From Marsupella aquatica (taxonomy: Eukaryota > Marchantiophyta), in contig OZ316891.1 in assembly GCA_973895155.1 (NCBI GenBank), positions 20,832,001-20,896,000 on the forward strand: 64,000 nucleotides of DNA. The letters are read 5' to 3'. This document shows, piece after piece, positions 1 through 12,674 of this stretch (positions are counted from its first letter, which is position 1; the number at the start of each line of letters is the position of its first letter). The notes beneath the pieces are model-generated. The model was not told where the DNA came from and did not search any database. It saw only the letters and a program-made list of their open reading frames with translations. The position numbers and the translations under genes are program-made.

Positions 1-690
1 ATAACAAAGACTTTTTAGTGTGGTGGGATTTGGCACATTTTTGCCACACAAAGATGTGTTGGAGGGTAGGGAAGGATAACCTGTTGCAAAGTCCTGTAGT
101 TAGAGCATTCACAGTCCAGCCGGGAGCGAGTATAGCAAGACAAACCGGCAGGCCCAGTTTTGGATCTCCCACCTCTGCCCTGGTCTGCACACCTCAATGT
201 TGCAGCCCAGCATATTTCATGGCAAGGCTGGCACTCCTGCCCTCTGTTATGGCAGGACATAGCCAGCCAACACCAATAGATGACTGTGATTGGCCTTCTC
301 ATTTTTTAACTTCTCTGCATAGGCAAATGCAAGAAAATGTTCATCTCAAAATGGCAAGATGGGTAGGGCTGCTTGGTGGGCACCAATGGGAGTGCTCTCA
401 TAACTCTACCACAGACAGTTTATATTACATCTTACCCTGAGGAGAGTTTGTGTTAACTCCCAAACGGATTTTGGGTTTTCCAATAACAGTGATGTTCGTG
501 AAGGTTTACATTATCTACACTACAATAAGGGATCACTTTTTTAGTCTTTTGTCCCAATACAAAAAAGGTTTTGGGTAGGAAAGATACACAATTGTTGGAT
601 TCCATTAGTTATTTTTCTTGATCATTGATGAAGAAAATGTACACCCTTGGAACATATGTACTTCTCGCTGCCCCATAAATACCCTGGCCC
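1..690. other. Intergenic, nothing recognised
   Basis: Both strands carry short open frames (up to 140 codons) but none has a recognisable domain, and overlapping frames on opposite strands are equally long, which is typical of chance. No RNA gene or repeat unit was seen. Confidence 0.5.
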
Positions 691-791
691 GACTCCCTAT
701 GGGCCGACCCTGGTTGCACATTGCAACACACTAACATAGGGCTCGGGAACTAATAATACTAGCCTACCGTTTTCCCCCGAACACAAGGCCC

Positions 792-845
792 GGGCACTAT
801 ATTCAAATAGTGAGCCAAGGGGCGCTCTATTTGAATATAGTGCCC
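792..845. repeat. Perfect 19-bp inverted repeat (hairpin)
   Basis: Arms 792-810 and 827-845 are exact reverse complements (gggcactatattcaaatag) around a 16-nt loop. Just downstream (about 888-960) a 20-21-bp motif containing gtgttcgaaatgtgg is repeated three times with drift. The function is unknown. Confidence 0.8.
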
Positions 846-1699
846 AGGGCACTCTGTTCGAGTTTGAAGTCAATGTTTTCATTTTTTGGACTTGTGACGT
901 TGTGTTCGAAATGTGGCGTTGTGTTCAAAATGTGGAGTTGTGTTCAAATTTAAGGTAATGTGCTTGAATTTTGGCTTTGTGAGATGCATGTAGAGTGTAA
1001 GTAGGAATGATAGGCATAGAAGTTATGTGTATTAGAGAGGAGTGTGTTCAAGTTTAGGTGTTTTGACTTCCCAACAATATTTGCTCAGGTCAAAGGATGT
1101 GTAACTAAATAATTGAACCACTGAAATTACACAAGGGGAGAAATCAAATTTCAATTGTTGACAAACCATACGTACCAAGTGTACTATTATCACTTAGTAA
1201 AACATATTCGTCCACTTTTCACAGTTATTTGGTTTACTGTGGCCAATTTGTTTGTTTCTATTATTTAATCTTTTTCATGCAGCCTGGAATGTTCGTGAGA
1301 CTGCTTTGTTTCTATTGGAGTGCCTTGATCTTGAGGGCAATGGAAAATTGGAAATAGAGAAAATGAATCATCAGACCTAATTATGCACATAGGCACTATG
1401 GGTTTCTTTGACAAGACGTTGTGGCGTCAATCAGAGGTTGATGTGAAAGTCCATTGAAAGTTCACACAACAGAAGAATATATCGATACTTCCGGATTGTT
1501 GCTTAACATTTTGGAAAGAGCACACACTTCTCCGAGAATGAAGGATTTTGAAATTAGCTTACATTTCTCAAAGGACAATGGATTTCGTAAGTTGAAAGTG
1601 CGGATATGTCGGACGATTTTAAGTAACGTATTGTTGTTGCAACCCAGTTACCTTTCTCCTATAGTCACTTGTGCATTTTCGAACACAAAGTCAATATCA

Positions 1700-1722
1700 A
1701 ACACAGCGCCCGGCGCTGTGTT
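1700..1722. repeat. GC-rich near-perfect palindrome
   Basis: The 11-bp arms aacacagcgcc (1700-1710) and ggcgctgtgtt (1712-1722) flank a single centre base. Outside them lie further inverted words, tcgaacaca and tgtgttcga. Similar tgttcgaa words occur near 830-960, so both may be remnants of one element bounded by ttcccccgaa (772-781) and its complement (1789-1798). That last step is speculative. Confidence 0.6.
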
Positions 1723-1799
1723 AATATGGTGCTGTGTTCGAGTGAAAACGTCTTTTTCGTCTAAAGTCCCTGTTTTGACCATATTCAGTTCGGGGGAAG

Positions 1800-3180
1800 A
1801 GAGTAGTGCCCAAATTTTGCTCATAAATTTTGCTCATTTTGACATCCCTTCTTGCCACGGTCTATTGTAGTATTTTAAACTAGACCATAGGTCCCTTATC
1901 TTCGTTTTCGCTAGCAATTTGTGACATAAATGCAAACAGGAGAGTTTAGTCTTATTGGTTTGCGATGGTACTTTATTAGTTCATTACATAAATGCAAACA
2001 GTGAAGTTTAGTGAAAGATGCAGTACCGTATACAGTAAGGACTGTTTACCCTGCACTAATTGATTAGCGTGTAATGTAAGTCCAAATGGATCATTTCAGC
2101 TTACAGTACTCCATACGGTAAGAGCGTTAATAAGTCTGCACGGAAATTAATGAAAATGTCGCTCCAAACAGTAAACCTTTCGCCAAAGATGCTTTTGAGT
2201 TTAAGTGTGCTGTATGATTTTGTCAAGAGTGATTACAATGCAGAGTGATTAATGTCCATGCAACGCAAATCTACAGTACATGATGGAGCTCGGAAACCCA
2301 AAGAGTTTAGGTGGAAAATCCTCTCGAGGCAATTTAAGGAGTTTAATTATTATGTGTAAGACAAGATAATATAATCATTTTAATCTTTATTGTTCTGTAG
2401 GACGACCAAATGATTTCTCGAGAATCATCAAAACAAGGACAATACTATCATTTCGAGCTGCACTCCGAAGTTTCCAATTCTCATAGATGTTTTGAAAATT
2501 CGAAGATGCCCATCTTTATTGTGAAAATTTCCACCCTTTGATGGGGGGAGATGTCCTTCATTATTTTGAAATTTCCAAAATACCTCTAAGTGATTGTACC
2601 TTTTATCGTTTCTTCAAAATTCGGTAAAAGGTACAAATAGCAAGTGTACTTTCGTAATTTCAAAACATGAGTGATCGTTGCATAATTGGTCTGCATTATT
2701 GGTTTGCCTTCCATAATTGACCTGCAACAACGTAAGGTTTCATTTACATAAATGGTTTGTATAGTTATTTTTCTATCTTCCCCAGAGCAGTCCAGTTATT
2801 ATTGACTTAGAGAGTCCCCAGTCATCTAACGGAATGCCTGGCCCGAGGTAATCTTTGCTGTGAACTCCTAGTCATTTTAAAATAGGCACTTCTGGTGAGT
2901 TTGAGCTCTTCCTCCAGAGTCTCGCCAAACAAACAAGAGAACATGCATTGCACCCTCCCTATACACCTGGTTGACCATGGTAGCACTGAAAATGGTAGAA
3001 TTAGTCATGGACTACAAGAATAGCATTGACGATAGGGGCTAATCTCCAGTGCTCCACACCTCAACTTTGTCCCCAACAAACTTGCAAGACAAGGAGTGGT
3101 GAAATGTGCAAAGGGTGGTGATACTTCTTGCCAACAAAGCAAACCACTACAAATTAAGTTGGGCCAGATTAAAATTGGGC
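1800..3180. other. Intergenic, nothing recognised
   Basis: AT-rich sequence. No open frame with family resemblance, no RNA gene and no clear repeat boundary were seen. Confidence 0.5.
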
Positions 3181-3184
3181 CCCA

Positions 3185-3480
3185 AGAATCAAGAACCCAT
3201 AGCCACGTTTAGGTTTGGAACGTGCCATTAACTGGACATGGCCAGGTCCAGAAATCATGGGCACGGACTAATCATTGTAAGGGTACATATTTTCCTTATG
3301 CCACTAAGACCATGTGGATGGCAATTGGCAAGGCCCTGAAATCATGGGCACGGGCTAATGAATGAAGGGTACATATTTTTCCCGATCCCACTAAGTGTGC
3401 AACACAACTGGCAAGACCCAGAAATCATGAGCACGGGACAATGAAGGGAAGGGGAAATATTTCCTGATGGCACTACACTT
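3185..3480. repeat. Diverged tandem repeat, about 85 bp x3
   Basis: The landmark gaaatcatgggcacgg occurs at 3251, 3338 and (with one change) 3421. It is followed each time by an aatgaagggtacatattttcc-like stretch and a ccacta block. Periods are 87 and 83 bp. Confidence 0.65.
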
Positions 3481-3489
3481 AAGGACTCC

Positions 3490-6000
3490 ACAAATATTCA
3501 CTTTCAATCCTTCCCCCTCCAAACATGATTATACAACAAATAATAATGTTCATGGTCCTTGAGAAGATTCTTCCCTATACGTACACCTCACAGTAATGTG
3601 TGGTACTCTCTAGCAAAGCATTTCACTTCATGAATAAGTGTTGTTCGCGTTACTTTTGTTATAACACTTTACATGCAAATAAATTTATGTTACTTTGGAT
3701 CGAAGGGTGGAAAGTAGTGAAACCAAATGGTTTTAAATTGACAATTAGTGTGACCCCAAATAGCATCTCATATGCGTTTGTGCCGACCCTGTTGTGAACT
3801 TTGGACTGAAGACCACCCATTCATAAATAACACTGTAAACAAAAGTGCCAAAAAACTATCTTGAAAAACCGACAAAAATTGAAGTTTGGACTTGACATCA
3901 CTTTCAGCAGAATGAGTGTTATCAACGCTAAGTTTGTAGTAATACCAATTCCTACAGAGCACTAGTTAAGGCAAACAGTGAGCAGTTTTGGAGATAATTG
4001 TAGTCATGGTTTTATATAACAGTGATTAGATTTCAAATGGTACTCAGTCAGGTTTTCTGTTCCCCGTTTATCATAGGTTGGTTACCTTTGTTTCTTGCTG
4101 GACAGTCTGGTCCTATGTGTTGTTGCTCTGGGGATCCTCTGGACTGTGTGTTCTTTTGTTCCTGCAAAGTGCAAATTTGTGGAGTTGTCCAAATAGAATT
4201 AGGAAGGCACATAGTGATGAATAGTGCCGTTCCAAAAATGAAGCACAACCTGAAATCTAGAGAGCCTGACACTAACCAGCAAAAAGGTCGGTCAAATGAT
4301 CAGAATATGAGCAGCGAGGCAGAGAACAATGGTGGCTGGAAAAGGAAAGGGCGAATGATATTGGTCAACAGACAATTCGTCACCCTGGCTGGCCCATCTT
4401 CACCATCTTTTCTTGCTTTGTGTACAGGAGTTTCTTTCTACTGTGGAATGTGAGTGGAGATGGGGTTGATATTACTTAAAAAATATTTGTACTTTAGGCA
4501 AGACAAGGTAATGGAGGGGCCCAGTGTGTTGATTCTGAACTATACATACTCCTTAATATTGAAGCTAGAGTAATTGGTTTTCAATCATAAAGATTTTCAA
4601 TTTGGCTGTTGGGCTTTGAGGGGAAAAAGGGAGGAAGCCCAAGCCAGCCGAGTACTGGAGGAGGGCAGATTGTATGCATGCAGAAGGACCTTAGAAATGG
4701 GTAGGGGGGGGGGGAGGGGGGATATCCACATTTCCTGAGGAGAGGTGGCCAGTGGTGAACCCAGGGGCAACCAAATCCAGTAGGGCCTGGGTGGCAATCT
4801 AAAGAAAACCCCTTAGTTTGTATTACGTGCAGAAATGAGGGTGAGTAAGCATTTGTCAAAATTTTGCCACTAAAACATGCTCGTCATTCTTCCTGCACTT
4901 TTTTCAATATTTTCTGTCTTGAAATGTTGGGTGCCTTTTTTCAAAGAACTGGAACCAAACATTCTGCATAAATGTATCTAATAAAGCTCAATCAAGAGCT
5001 ACAATAAGAGCTTATGGAAGAGAATGAAACCTCTAGACTGTCACTCTGAGAGACACTTATGGTTCGGGTACAACTGAGCAGGATAGTATTCACCATCTAT
5101 TCATCAGCTACGTTTGGGCATGGAAACAAGCAGGAATAAGTTTTGAGGAAGTAATCCCATTGACTAAAGGAACTTGAGCTTCTTCTTGTATTGTAAGCGA
5201 ATGGTACATTCATCTCATATTGGGGGACCGTGGAATAATAGCCATACTGCACATTTGAAGGGTCATGCTTCCGCCTTGTCCAATGAATTGCTGGTATTAA
5301 GCTGGAAAAGTTCCATGTAAAAGGTTTCACAATTGACATCAAGAATATTGTTGAAAATTAGGTAATCTTAATTGCATTCGAAGGACCAATCTTGATTTGA
5401 ATGTGAGTAATGGAGGTACTGTTTGGATATATTGGAGACGTGGAAAAAGGAGTGTATTTATTATTGGGGGTCAGCAAAAGTTGTTCAAAGTGAGAAAGGT
5501 CACACTCATGCTTATCCCTTTGCTCATCAACACAATTGTGCACTTCACCACAACGAAAGATCCGCATAAGATTCTGGGGCAAACATGTGCATCACAATAA
5601 AAATAAAATGTGCACCACAATGGAAGATGCTTAGACAATTCTGGATCACATATTTATGATGGTCAGCTGTGATCAATCAGTTCATGAGATTTGACACTGT
5701 AAGAAGTATCCTACAAACCTTCACGTGTGCACATATCCCTTCTAATCCAATCCAACCAATCAACTATAAAGCAAGGGAACTTTATTTCAAAGGCCAAGAG
5801 AATGTCACCTTTGACACGAAAGGTGGTTTCCAGAGTTGCCTTCTCTTCTCATAGTTACTAGACTCCAAGGTTACAGTAAGCAGTAAATACTAGCACCTTT
5901 TTTTATTTTACTCTAACAAGTAGTCCCAATTCTTACGCACATATAAGGGGAAATCTGTGAAAACTCACCAAAAGGGAGGCAACAGAAGTCAATTATAACA
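3490..6000. other. Intergenic, with a poly-G tract
   Basis: No supported gene. A run of about 18 bases that is almost all G lies at 4704-4721; a near-identical G run lies at about 19853-19869. The remaining open frames are short and overlap on both strands. Confidence 0.5.
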
Positions 6001-6045
6001 TTTGAACCCAAGACTTATGAGCCCTACTCAAGTGAGCTAGCACAC
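6001..6045 (-). mobile_element. tRNA-like SINE head (candidate)
   Basis: On the minus strand a box-A-like word (tagctcacttgag, complement of 6027-6039) is followed about 20 bp later by a box-B-like word (gggttcaaa, complement of 6001-6009). The spacing and order are those of an internal RNA polymerase III promoter in a tRNA-derived SINE. A full tRNA cloverleaf is not evident, so a functional tRNA gene is unlikely. Confidence 0.35.
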
Positions 6046-6504
6046 AGCCATATCTGCTTTGGCTCCTTAATCACAATTTTACTTCACACTAGAAAACAGC
6101 TTCATCCCACCTTATATTACAATGTTGAAAACCCAGCAAAGAACCTAGTAGAGTGTCAAAATTGTTTGTTGTCTCCCAAGTATAGATCAAGTAACCAAAA
6201 AACCCTATAGAAAATTCCATAGTTACACTGAACTGGTTGAACATGACTTATTGCATTTCAGTTTCCGGTTCAGTCAACAGCCACTTATTAGGGCTTTCCA
6301 GTAAGGACTGAAGATTGCTCTAGATCGACCCAAGATACAACAGCAGGCCACATCCTCTTAATTTCCTTAGTCAAACTGAATGACTCTAAGTTTGAAGCAA
6401 ATTGTTCTCTAGATTGTCCACAAATTCTCCACTGGTAAGCTGCCAGGAAAGGGTCAAGAGCTACTTTCATACCAAAAGTCTCTATCTCATTCAACGCCAA
6501 AAAG

Positions 6505-6645
6505 AGCGATAGAAGAAAAAGGTTACCTTCTTCTCTTGCAATCCAGAGGAGTTAACTTAGTTTATTTTTTACGAAGAGAGATAGAAGAAAAAGGTACATA
6601 TTTTCTCTTGCAATCTAGAGTAGTTAACTTAGTGAATTTTTTAGG
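6505..6645. repeat. Tandem duplication, 72-bp unit
   Basis: The block beginning gatagaagaaaaaggt at 6507 repeats at 6579. Both copies run through a shared tctcttgcaat...gttaacttagt segment. Confidence 0.75.
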
Positions 6646-6649
6646 ATAT

Positions 6650-9400
6650 CACGTCAATTCCTAACCTAATTAAAATACTCAGAATCTATTAAGACAATAT
6701 TCTATGAGTTTTGATATTTTATTTTGAAATGCTCCATTTCACTATAATAATATACAATCAAGAATATCTTCTATATTGTGCTATAAGCGCCTTCTTTTAC
6801 ATCGTATATATCATAAAATTTTGGTCAAAATAATGTGAGAATGGATTTTTTGGTTTACACTTGGTGCACACTGTGCCAACCACAGGTTGGTTTCACTGCA
6901 TATTGTTGTAGACGGTATCAGCTTAAAGCCTCCTTTTTTTGGATGATAAGAACAATTCTCTTCAACACCCAAATATGAAATTGCTTAGATGTCCTTGTAT
7001 TTTCCCATGGAGGTGGTTCATAGTTTCTTACGAACTGCAATCACATTTGTTTTTAGAAATAGAAGTCAAATTTATTGTCTCACATATTGAAAGATGGTGT
7101 TGCAGGAGCGGATAGAGGCAGGTGATCAGTGACGGAGCATCCAAGCATGTTATCCCAGAACTATGGTAGATGTAGTTGTTAAAAGTCATTTTACTTGTAG
7201 TATTGGTTTCATATTTAAGTTCTGGTCTAGGAAAGGAAGATGAGGATAAGATGGACCACAATGTTTGAGCTATGAGGACTCTGAGGACTAAGCACACCAA
7301 CATCCAAAAAATGACCACTGATACCAAGAAAGATGCTATCTCCATGGAAAGTAACATTTCAGAATGGTCCATGCTGGTTTTGGGTAATTTATCAGATCAT
7401 CTTTTTCAATAGTTTTAGTCTATGGAAGCTCCCACTCTAAACAGGGAAAGGGAGTAAAGTACTTTCCTGCACTAGTGATCCAATAACAGATGGTGCGACG
7501 AATCTTTCATACCATCAACCCAAAGCTTTGAGGAGACTCGAGGCTATATCACCAAAACTCAATGGAGTATTCTAGTTCAAAGTGTTTCACCTACACATTT
7601 GATTAAAGGCATACTTATATTTTTGGGTGTCAAATAGTGCTTGGTCTATCAAAATCCTCAAGTCAAATGTTGTAGCTCATCCGAGCACCAATTCGAATAT
7701 CGTAGGATTCCATTGTCATGCATGATAAATTTACAAGCCTTTAAGACGTTGTAGCAAAAAATTAAAAAGTCATGATAAGACCCAACAAAAAATATAGATA
7801 TATGTAAGTGACTTAACAGAGTGAACTTGTAATACTGGAACTCAATTCTACCTATGCTTGAGGGCAAGTTAGTCCAGAAAAATACTATAATTTAGAGCCT
7901 CCTACTGTCATTCACGACTTATTCCATAAAATAAATCATAAACCAGTTAATTATGGACCCCACTAGAGGTCCTTCCAAAATTCGAGACTCCACAGTGTGC
8001 CACGTCATCATGATGTGCTCCAAACAGGTATGGATTGGTTTACAAAATAAATTACTTCACCGTTCGTGTTTGTGACAGGATTTTGGTAAAATTGAGGACA
8101 CCATGCCGTAAACCTTGATGTAAAAATGTTTGAAAAATAACCATTTTATTTACCCTAGGTAACAGACTGCTCAATTAGTAGGAGGCCTACCTTCCGTGTT
8201 TTTTACCCTGAGTAACCTCTGCCCACCCGCATTCTGAATTGTGTTTCAATTTAATAATAACTAAATCTCTCTCGGTAAGTTGATCTGATGACAAGTAATC
8301 ATGACAATTTTCTCGACCTTCTGCTGTCACGAAGGAAGAAGTGGACATGATTCTATGTTGGATCACTCAGCACTCCTTTCCATGGCGTCATCATTGCAGT
8401 TCCTAACTCGGTGATGCCTCTCACTATTGTTAGATTGTCCAACGCATGAGACACGAGCGAACGAAAGAGAAGCAAGCTTAGTAGGTTCAATAAGGGCCTC
8501 GTCTACGTGCAGATGGTGTTAAACAGCCTGGGCATAAAAGAAGGACATAGTTATAAGAAATGTCAGAAGATAATCAAGGGAGTCGTGCGAACGGTAATGG
8601 AAAGGTGGACTTTCAGGAGTTCAAGGGGTCCACGAACTAATTATTTGTTAACAGGAAATTTGATATCTAGACTATAGGGAGGGACAACCAGGAAGGGGAG
8701 TTTGCGTGTGGGGTGCTCTTAGTATGAGTGAGCACAGGTATAATTGGGGTAGTGAACAATACATAGGAAAGAAGGCCATGGGGACAGGTCCAAATACAGG
8801 TTTGCGAGAGGGAGAGGGGGAAAATTACCCAGCAGGAAAAAGAATATTAGTTCAGTTAACTGAAACCAAGTAATTGGTCAATTGAAATCCTCAAGTCAAG
8901 GATTTAGCGCATCTGAGCTGCTGAGCATCAGCTTCACAAAATCTTAGGATTCCTCATAATTATCATGATAACTGTATTGTGAAGCTTTAAAGAGAAATCA
9001 AAACCTAAACAATTTCTTTCAACAATTCTTGATACGACCCGACAGGATAATTATATTTCCGACCACATTTATTTTTAATATTTTCCAATTTCCTGTCGTT
9101 ACTGGGTTGATTTTATTATCATGTCAGCCTCGATTCCCCTCACGAGGTCTCCTTCAGCAATTTCGTGGCACTTACTTACAGTAAGACGGACTGTAAGTGT
9201 GTAGATTACACATTCATCATCACGAACCTGCTCGCCAATCGGAGCCGTCGGTAATAGAGATTGACGATCAGGATCTTGCAGTCAGGGATAGAGGAAGTAT
9301 CAAAGCCGTACATAAAATGAGATCAGCACTGCGATAGTACGGATTCCGCGCAGCCGTTTCGCAGACCGGACTGTTCCTGTTTCTTACTCATCTGTCAGCG
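6650..9400. other. Intergenic with an old dispersed repeat
   Basis: No supported gene. The part at about 7930-8135 resembles about 23040-23225 in order and wording: a block reading tggacccc-ctagaggtcc, then a gtgtttgtg block, then caccatgc. It therefore looks like two diverged copies of one dispersed repeat. A minus-strand frame at 7028-7372 is hydrophobic at its start but unrecognised. Confidence 0.4.
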
Positions 9401-9439
9401 GCAAAACGGGGATTGTCGTGTTTTGGAGTCTGGAGCAAA

Positions 9440-9840
9440 TCTTTGCTCTTGTACTCGTGTAGGGAGACTTCGTTACAATGGCTATGTAGAATTGGAGATG
9501 GAGAGCATTAGAGACTAGAGCGTTGATGCGTAGACTGCTCTACGTTGTTTTGCTCGAGTAGTTTTGGTGGATGATTTGGTTTAGCTTCATTCCGCGGTAG
9601 TCTACAAATATACTTTGGGGCGAACTGTGAGCAGAAGCGCTTGCTTTGCTTGGGTAATTTGGCCTAGCTTCATTGCTCCTCGGTCTAGACTTTAAGAGCA
9701 AAATTCAGTAGACTGTGGAGCAAATCATGGAGCAAAAGCGTTGCTTTGCTCGATGATTTGGTCAAAGCTTCATTCCTCCTCAAGTCCTCAGTCTACACTT
9801 TGAGAGCAAATCATCGACCAGATTCCGTGATGAACGAAAC
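9440..9840. repeat. Diverged tandem repeats, about 105-110 bp
   Basis: Three successive blocks share gctttgct(c/t)g, then gatttggtttagcttcatt-like text, then tctacactttgagagcaaat-like text. They are clearly related but diverged, and no coding frame runs through them. Confidence 0.55.
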
Positions 9841-10489
9841 TAACCCCCAAAAAACAATGCCAACCGTAGAGTCTAGAGCCCCTGTCCGTGCGCAATAGAC
9901 CCTAGAGGTCTGAAGTGTTCTACAGTAGTGCTCTAGTGGTCTAGTGCTCTTGTTTTGAATTTTTTATTAGTTTTTGTGAAGACTGAGAAACCCCGCCATA
10001 GAACACTCGTTTTGATCTGTGTGGAATGAAGTTATGAATGTAGAGGACAAAAATAATAAAGTCTAGACTCTAGACCGCGGTCTAGCAGTCTCCTAATTAA
10101 GAGCACTTTGCCGTGCGACGTGATTCTGTTCGTGGGATGGGTTGAAGTAATGACGCAGTGGAGAGAGCCCCGGGGAGAGAGCAGACTAGCAGAGGGACTG
10201 CGCGTGACTGCGCTTGTCTGAGAGGGGGAGGATGATTCTCATTCAATTTCGTTCATTCATTCATTCACTCACGCATTGAATGATGGCAGATCCTGATAAG
10301 AATCATGAAGGATAAAGCACTGGACTGGTCTACTGCGCTGCCGTGGGGATCTTGGAGAGGGAGTAAAAGGGTTTGTGTGTCTGGGATTGCACCAATGGGA
10401 GACGGAATTCTCCTTTGGCTGGGGGCGTGGCGTGGCATGACATTGCAGGCATGGGAGATTGGTGGGATGCTGCATTCAAGACTGGAGTC

Positions 10490-11165
10490 CTACTCCTCCA
10501 CTCTACTCCTTTAGGCGTCACCGACTGGCAATGGGACAAATTGAGAGGCAACACTCATCAGGAAGGAAATGCGAAATCATACAGTAGAGAACTGTGGACA
10601 GCGAGAAAGAGAGATTTTGCTCACCTGCTGTACAAGGAGAGATGACACTAATTTAGTAGAAAGTGTCATACTCCTGTAGTCGTCACCGACTGGCAGCGGG
10701 ACACACCGAGAGATAAAACTTATCAGGAAAGAAATGCAAAATCCTTACAGTAGATAACTGTGGAGGGAGACACGAGTGACTGCTCTAAAGCACTGAGTCC
10801 AGCGTAAAAACAAATGCCATACTCCTCTACTACCCAACTGCTGTAGTCGTCACCTGACTGGCAACAACGGGACAAAATACTCATCTGAAACGAAGGAAAG
10901 ACATGCAAAATCCATACAGTAGAGAACTGTAGAGAGACAGAAAGCGAGAGTTGGCTGTAAAAGGAGAGGTCAGACCAATTTAGCAAAAAGTGCCATACTT
11001 CTCTTCTACTCTACTCCTATAGTGGTCCCTGACTGGCAACGGGACAAAGCGAGAGATAAGGCTCATCAGAAAAGAAATGCCAAATCCATTCAGGTGAGAA
11101 CTGTGAAAAGAGAGAAAGAGAGATAGAGTTTGCTGTAAAAGGAAAAAAGAGGACCAGCGCATTAA
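10490..11165. repeat. Tandem array, about 170-bp unit x4
   Basis: The landmark gtcaccgactggcaaygggac recurs near 10515, 10684, 10852 and 11026. Each time it is followed by gagagataa...catcaggaaagaaatgc, a tacagtagagaactgt block and a gaaagagagat block. Copies differ by small indels. Short minus-strand frames through it are by-products of the repeat. Confidence 0.75.
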
Positions 11166-11384
11166 AAAGTGACAAAATGTACACTGGAGATAGAAGCAAA
11201 ACAGGGGATATACACGGGTGAGTGCTCTAAAGCCTATCGTTTGACACAGAAAAGAAAAAAGTGACAGAGAAAAGAGCTCGAGATGAGTGAATCACACGCC
11301 GTCATAGTGCTGGCCTTGCATACAGTACAGCCGTCGTAATCTGCATGGAGTACAGGCGTACAAATGGGTCTAGAGGAACGACAA

Positions 11385-11575
11385 GGCAGGGTGTGCTTCT
11401 TTTCAGGCAGGGTGTGCTTCTTTTTAGCCAGGGTGGCCAATGTCACCTTTTGTGAAGGAGATGATCTTAAGAATATTACACATAATTTACCTAGATAAGT
11501 TCTTTCGCCAATGTCACCTTTTGTGAAGGAGACGATCTTAAGAATATTACACATCTCATTTTCCTAGATAATTTT
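11385..11575. repeat. Two nested short tandem duplications
   Basis: The phrase aggcagggtgtgcttctttt is doubled at about 11385-11425. A 71-bp block starting gccaatgtcaccttttgtga occurs at 11436 and again at 11507. Confidence 0.75.
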
Positions 11576-11778
11576 TTCGACCATTCGATCTCCTTAGATT
11601 GAACAAGAACCATCAGATTCTGGCCACTGGAGTATGTGGCTAGATGGGCAATTGGGTAATACAAGGGAAACAAAACTAGCCAGTTTTTCTAAAAAGTGAA
11701 GACTTTTCAGTGGAATTCGACCAATTTTTACCACTAAAAAATGCTGGTGCTCTGCTGCAGATTCCAGAAAGAGAGGAC

Positions 11779-12248
11779 TACCGTAATTAGTATCATAACT
11801 TATATAGTCTCCCTGCATAAATAGTATCACACACACTAATCAGGGTGTGACTACAAATCTGAGAAAATATAAATATTAGTACAAGTAGAGAGTTCAGTCT
11901 ATTGTCATCCGTTCTAATTTGATTTTGATTGTATTTATAACCTGGTTGTCATTTCATCATACTTTAATGAAATCTGAATTTCAATTGACATTCATTTTTA
12001 ATTTTATATGCCATCGCAAATATATCTTACTACTAGAAATATTTGTACTTTTCATAAGCTATATACATAATATGTGTTCATCACACACTATTTGAGTGTC
12101 ACCAAAAATAATCTCACTTACTCTAATTTATAATAACATGTATTTAGTCTCACTTCTTATATAGTCTCATACACATTAATTACGGTGACAGCTTTCAAAA
12201 ACCTTTGTTCCCAAATACTGTGTGTGAGATTAATTAAGGTAATCAGTG
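11779..12248. mobile_element. MITE, copy 1 (CACTG-type ends)
   Basis: About 470 bp that matches the element at 40815-41291 with roughly ten differences. The right end (ggtaatcagtg followed by ta) is intact. The left end begins near ctaccgtaattagtatc and lacks a clean CACTG, so this copy's left terminus looks eroded or truncated. The element is AT-rich and non-coding. The end structure and TA target site are established from copy 2. Confidence 0.8.
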
Positions 12249-12674
12249 TAGATGATGAATCTGTAAGGGAGCAACCTGGGGTGGGGTCTAGGGGAGGGCA
12301 TGTGTTTGCTCAATGGGCACGCACAGTTTTGGAGAGGGGGTATTGCTATCTCCACGCCCATCCAGGTCTAAAGGGGGGAGTTACTTTTTGCCCAACTCTT
12401 TCTTTTCGCGTTTTAGAGGAACGCACATTGGAAATTTGTCTATGTGTCTTGGGCATTAATGGAGCTTTACAAGAAATATTGGACTACAGCCATAATTTCC
12501 CAGGACAAAATGAGTGGGCCAGTTTTAGTTTAAATGTAGGCTTCCAGTACAAACCGATTGGCCCATGTTGGGAGCGGAATCAATGCCAATCAAGAGACCG
12601 AGCTGCAAACCAAGAGACCGGGCAACCAAACCTTTAGACCACCTCTCACGGTGGCCCGGTGGTCTAAACTTTGG

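Noticed and set aside
12185-12637. 150-codon plus-strand open frame
   Set aside because: It starts inside the MITE, has no conserved motif, and is not shared with the second MITE copy beyond the element end.
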